In this document: piece by piece, positions 62,421 through 64,000 of the stretch
Position numbering within the stretch: position 1 is the stretch's first letter
Layout: each line of letters starts with the position of its first letter
Assembly (NCBI GenBank): GCA_017534595.1
Contig: JAFXVY010000113.1
Coordinates: 124,001 to 188,000 of the forward strand
DNA: 64,000 nucleotides
Reading direction: 5' to 3'
From: Ruminococcus sp.
GTDB lineage: Bacteria; Bacillota; Clostridia; Oscillospirales; Ruminococcaceae
Program-made: the position numbers and the translations under genes
Notes under the pieces: model-generated
Database searches by the model: none
What the model saw: the letters and a program-made list of their open reading frames with translations, nothing else
What the model was told of the DNA's origin: nothing

Positions 62421-62924
62421 TCACAAAAATGTCACTCTGTTTCTCTTGATCTTCTCTTTCAGCTTGTTGGTCTTCTCCGGGACGGGTGACACTATGCAGT
62501 CCTCGTGATAGACTACTCTCAGATCAAGATCGTTGGTCGCGGAGATAGCGGTCAGGCTGACAGAATTGTTGGCGTCAACGCCGGTGAGCTCGACTTCCTT
62601 GACATTCCTTGAACGCATGAGATCCACGATCTCATCAAGCGCGAAAACATCAGCCTTGCTGCGCTCGTAGACGTTCTTGCCCACAAGCTTGAGCCTTTCG
62701 GCGAACTTTGCTTCATGAGTACCTGCCTTGGGCATACCGCCCATAAGCCCTCCGAGCCCCTTGGCGATGCTCTTGAAATAGAACACCTCCTCGGGCTTGA
62801 ACGAAGAGATCAGCTTGTTTATCCTGTCGATCAGATCCTCACTGTCATAGCGGTACTTATCCGTATTCCTGCCTCTGCCTGCATACATCTCCTGCATATC
62901 AATAATAAAGAGTACCTTATCCAT
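62421..62924 (-). CDS. Isochorismatase-like protein with Ser in place of the catalytic Cys
   Basis: This 167-residue alpha/beta hydrolase has the family's Asp9 in LFIIDMQ and Lys90 in [11 protein letters not shown], two members of the Asp-Lys-Cys triad. The third position, TGVxxxxCV, reads [13 protein letters not shown], with Ser121 replacing the nucleophile. It may be inactive or use a different chemistry. Nicotinamidase or N-carbamoyl hydrolase activity therefore should not be assumed. It lies between ftsY and rdgB, probably co-transcribed. Confidence 0.8.
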   Translation of the reverse strand: MDKVLFIIDMQEMYAGRGRNTDKYRYDSEDLIDRINKLISSFKPEEVFYFKSIAKGLGGLMGGMPKAGTHEAKFAERLKLVGKNVYERSKADVFALDEIVDLMRSRNVKEVELTGVDANNSVSLTAISATNDLDLRVVYHEDCIVSPVPEKTNKLKEKIKRNRVTFL

Positions 62925-62951
62925 ATTCTTTCCTCTCGCCGTAGGGGTCCT

Positions 62952-63857
62952 TTACTCAAAAAGTGCTTCCACAAAATCCCGTGTATTGAAAGGCTGGATA
63001 TCGTCGATCTTCTCTCCGACGGTGACCAGCTTCACGGGTACATTCAACTCTTCCGTTATACTTATTATTATACCGCCCTTTGCGGTGCCGTCCAGCTTGG
63101 TCAGGATGATGCCCGTTATATCGGCAGCCTCATTGAACTGCCTCGCCTGATTTACTGCATTCTGACCTGTGGTGGCATCCAGTGCGAGCAGCACCTCGAG
63201 GGCGCAGCCCTCAGCCTGCTGATGCACGATGCGCGAGATCTTACTCAGCTCCTGCATCAGATTCTTCTTGTTGTGAAGTCTTCCCGCCGTATCGCAGATG
63301 ACTACATCGGCGTTTCTCGACTTGGCAGCGCTGAGCGCGTCGAAAACCACCGCTGCGGGATCGGAGCCCTCGTTGTGCTTGATGATATCGGCGCCCGCAC
63401 GCTCTGTCCAGACCTCGAGCTGATCTATGGCTGCGGCTCTGAACGTATCCGCTGCGGCAACGATGACCTTCTTGCCCTCGTTGACCAGCTGATAAGCGAG
63501 CTTGCCTATCGTGGTCGTCTTGCCGACACCGTTGACGCCGATAACGAGTATCACCGACGGCACCGTTGAAAGGTCGAGCGGCACTTCCTCACCGAGCATC
63601 TCGGCTATGATCTCTTTTAGCAGATCCTTGACCTCAAGCGGGTCTGTGATACCGTTGGCCTTTACGCGGGATCTCAGCTCGTCGCAGATCTTCTCGGCGG
63701 TAACAACGCCGATATCGGAGGTGATGAGCGTTTCCTCAAGCTCCTCAAAGAGATCCTCGTCTATCTTGGTAAATGAATGGAGCAGTTTTTCGATCTTGCC
63801 CATCATTGAGTCCTTGGTCTTTTTCAGACCGGCTTTCAGCTTTTCAAAAAATCCCAT
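62952..63857 (-). CDS. ftsY: Signal recognition particle receptor FtsY
   Basis: This 301-residue SRP GTPase is a short form: the acidic A domain is almost absent and the N domain begins at once ([18 protein letters not shown]). G motifs are [15 protein letters not shown] (about 110), [17 protein letters not shown] and [10 protein letters not shown]. It docks SRP-ribosome complexes at the membrane. Its ATG overlaps the smc stop (TGATG), with GGAGAGG upstream. Confidence 0.97.
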   Translation of the reverse strand: MGFFEKLKAGLKKTKDSMMGKIEKLLHSFTKIDEDLFEELEETLITSDIGVVTAEKICDELRSRVKANGITDPLEVKDLLKEIIAEMLGEEVPLDLSTVPSVILVIGVNGVGKTTTIGKLAYQLVNEGKKVIVAAADTFRAAAIDQLEVWTERAGADIIKHNEGSDPAAVVFDALSAAKSRNADVVICDTAGRLHNKKNLMQELSKISRIVHQQAEGCALEVLLALDATTGQNAVNQARQFNEAADITGIILTKLDGTAKGGIIISITEELNVPVKLVTVGEKIDDIQPFNTRDFVEALFE

Positions 63858-64000
63858 CAGCTTCTCCTCTCCTTTTCATCAAGCTCGATGTTTACAGTCT
63901 CGCCCGGGTCCATTTTCAGCAGCTTGGAGATACCCTCCTCCTGCATGGTGACACCGTAAAGCACGTCGGCTTCCTCCATGGTGCCGCGCCTGTGGGTGAT
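63857..64000 (-). CDS. smc: Chromosome segregation protein SMC (C-terminal end)
   Basis: Only the last 47 residues are in the window: ITHRRGTMEEADVLYGVTMQ, then EEGISKLLKM and an acidic, basic-ended tail. The THR-GTME-AD-LYGVTM pattern is the end of the SMC head domain after the D loop. The smc-ftsY order is standard in Firmicutes. Stop and ftsY start share one base. Confidence 0.92.
   Translation of the reverse strand: MTHRRGTMEEADVLYGVTMQEEGISKLLKMDPGETVNIELDEKERRS

Overview
The window is ordinary chromosomal DNA from an anaerobic Gram-positive bacterium of class Clostridia, most likely a Ruminococcus-like member of the Oscillospiraceae/Ruminococcaceae. This rests on gene content (NfnAB transhydrogenase, the SCIFF peptide with its radical SAM maturase, a TIGR03905 TSCPD protein, a CD1247-type protein beside efp, a DnaD/DnaC loader pair, HPr kinase, WhiA) and on Gram-positive style expression signals: strong GGAGG ribosome binding sites, SigA-type promoters with 17-base spacers, and SAM-I and FMN riboswitches. 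I see no prophage, insertion sequence, CRISPR array or rRNA. Both ends cut genes: a zinc-type M16 peptidase on the left and the C-terminus of SMC on the right.

Layout. 1-14024 (minus): a long run murD, GNAT, ynbB-like PLP enzyme, hprK, PHP phosphatase, murB, rapZ, whiA, dnaE, a 55-residue DUF3006-like protein, yfmF, yfmH, with a promoter in front of murD. 14.2-14.4 kb: initiator tRNA. 14.4-22.3 kb: an unknown membrane protein, glgB, leuB, and a 1284-residue surface protein that combines a degenerate thermolysin-like region, a vWA domain and a cytosolic zinc ribbon. 22.4-22.7 kb: tRNA-Gly, tRNA-Arg and tRNA-His as one unit. 22.8-32.2 kb: rarA, an orphan small protein, a glycerophosphodiesterase, prmA with a PII-like protein, glyA, a PrsA-like lipoprotein, a TSCPD protein, a PHP phosphatase, and an RluA-family synthase. 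32.3-41.6 kb (plus): uvrB-uvrA, dnaD-dnaC, a nuclease-like winged-helix protein, and a D,D-carboxypeptidase homologue that lacks all catalytic motifs. 41.7-44.3 kb (minus): the yajC, TIGR04086, SCIFF precursor, SCIFF maturase block. 44.4-49.3 kb (minus): nfnA-nfnB, a GHL10 lipoprotein, lysA. 49.4-51.6 kb (plus): a YwqE-type PHP phosphatase and metK under a SAM-I riboswitch. 51.7-57.1 kb (minus): ribU under an FMN riboswitch, a CD1247-like protein, efp, pepP, aroQ, an endonuclease IV-like TIM barrel, yqeG, and rpsU behind a structured leader. 57.1-64 kb (minus): leuS, a membrane protein, rsfS, a nadD-yqeK fusion, yhbY, rdgB, an isochorismatase-like protein, ftsY, smc.

How the genes fit together. 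Most are housekeeping: replication and repair (dnaE, uvrAB, rarA, dnaD/dnaC), cell wall (murB, murD, lysA), translation (leuS, prmA, efp, rpsU, rsfS, yhbY, tRNAs), one-carbon and SAM supply (glyA, metK), redox balance (nfnAB) and carbon regulation (hprK, rapZ). The window holds EF-P together with YfmF, YfmH and a YnbB-like protein, families tied to the 5-aminopentanol modification of EF-P in Bacillus. The least ordinary items are the pseudo-thermolysin/vWA protein, the catalytically dead S11 protein, the SCIFF locus with a terminator between peptide and maturase, the structured rpsU leader, and a pair of 39-base palindromic repeats.
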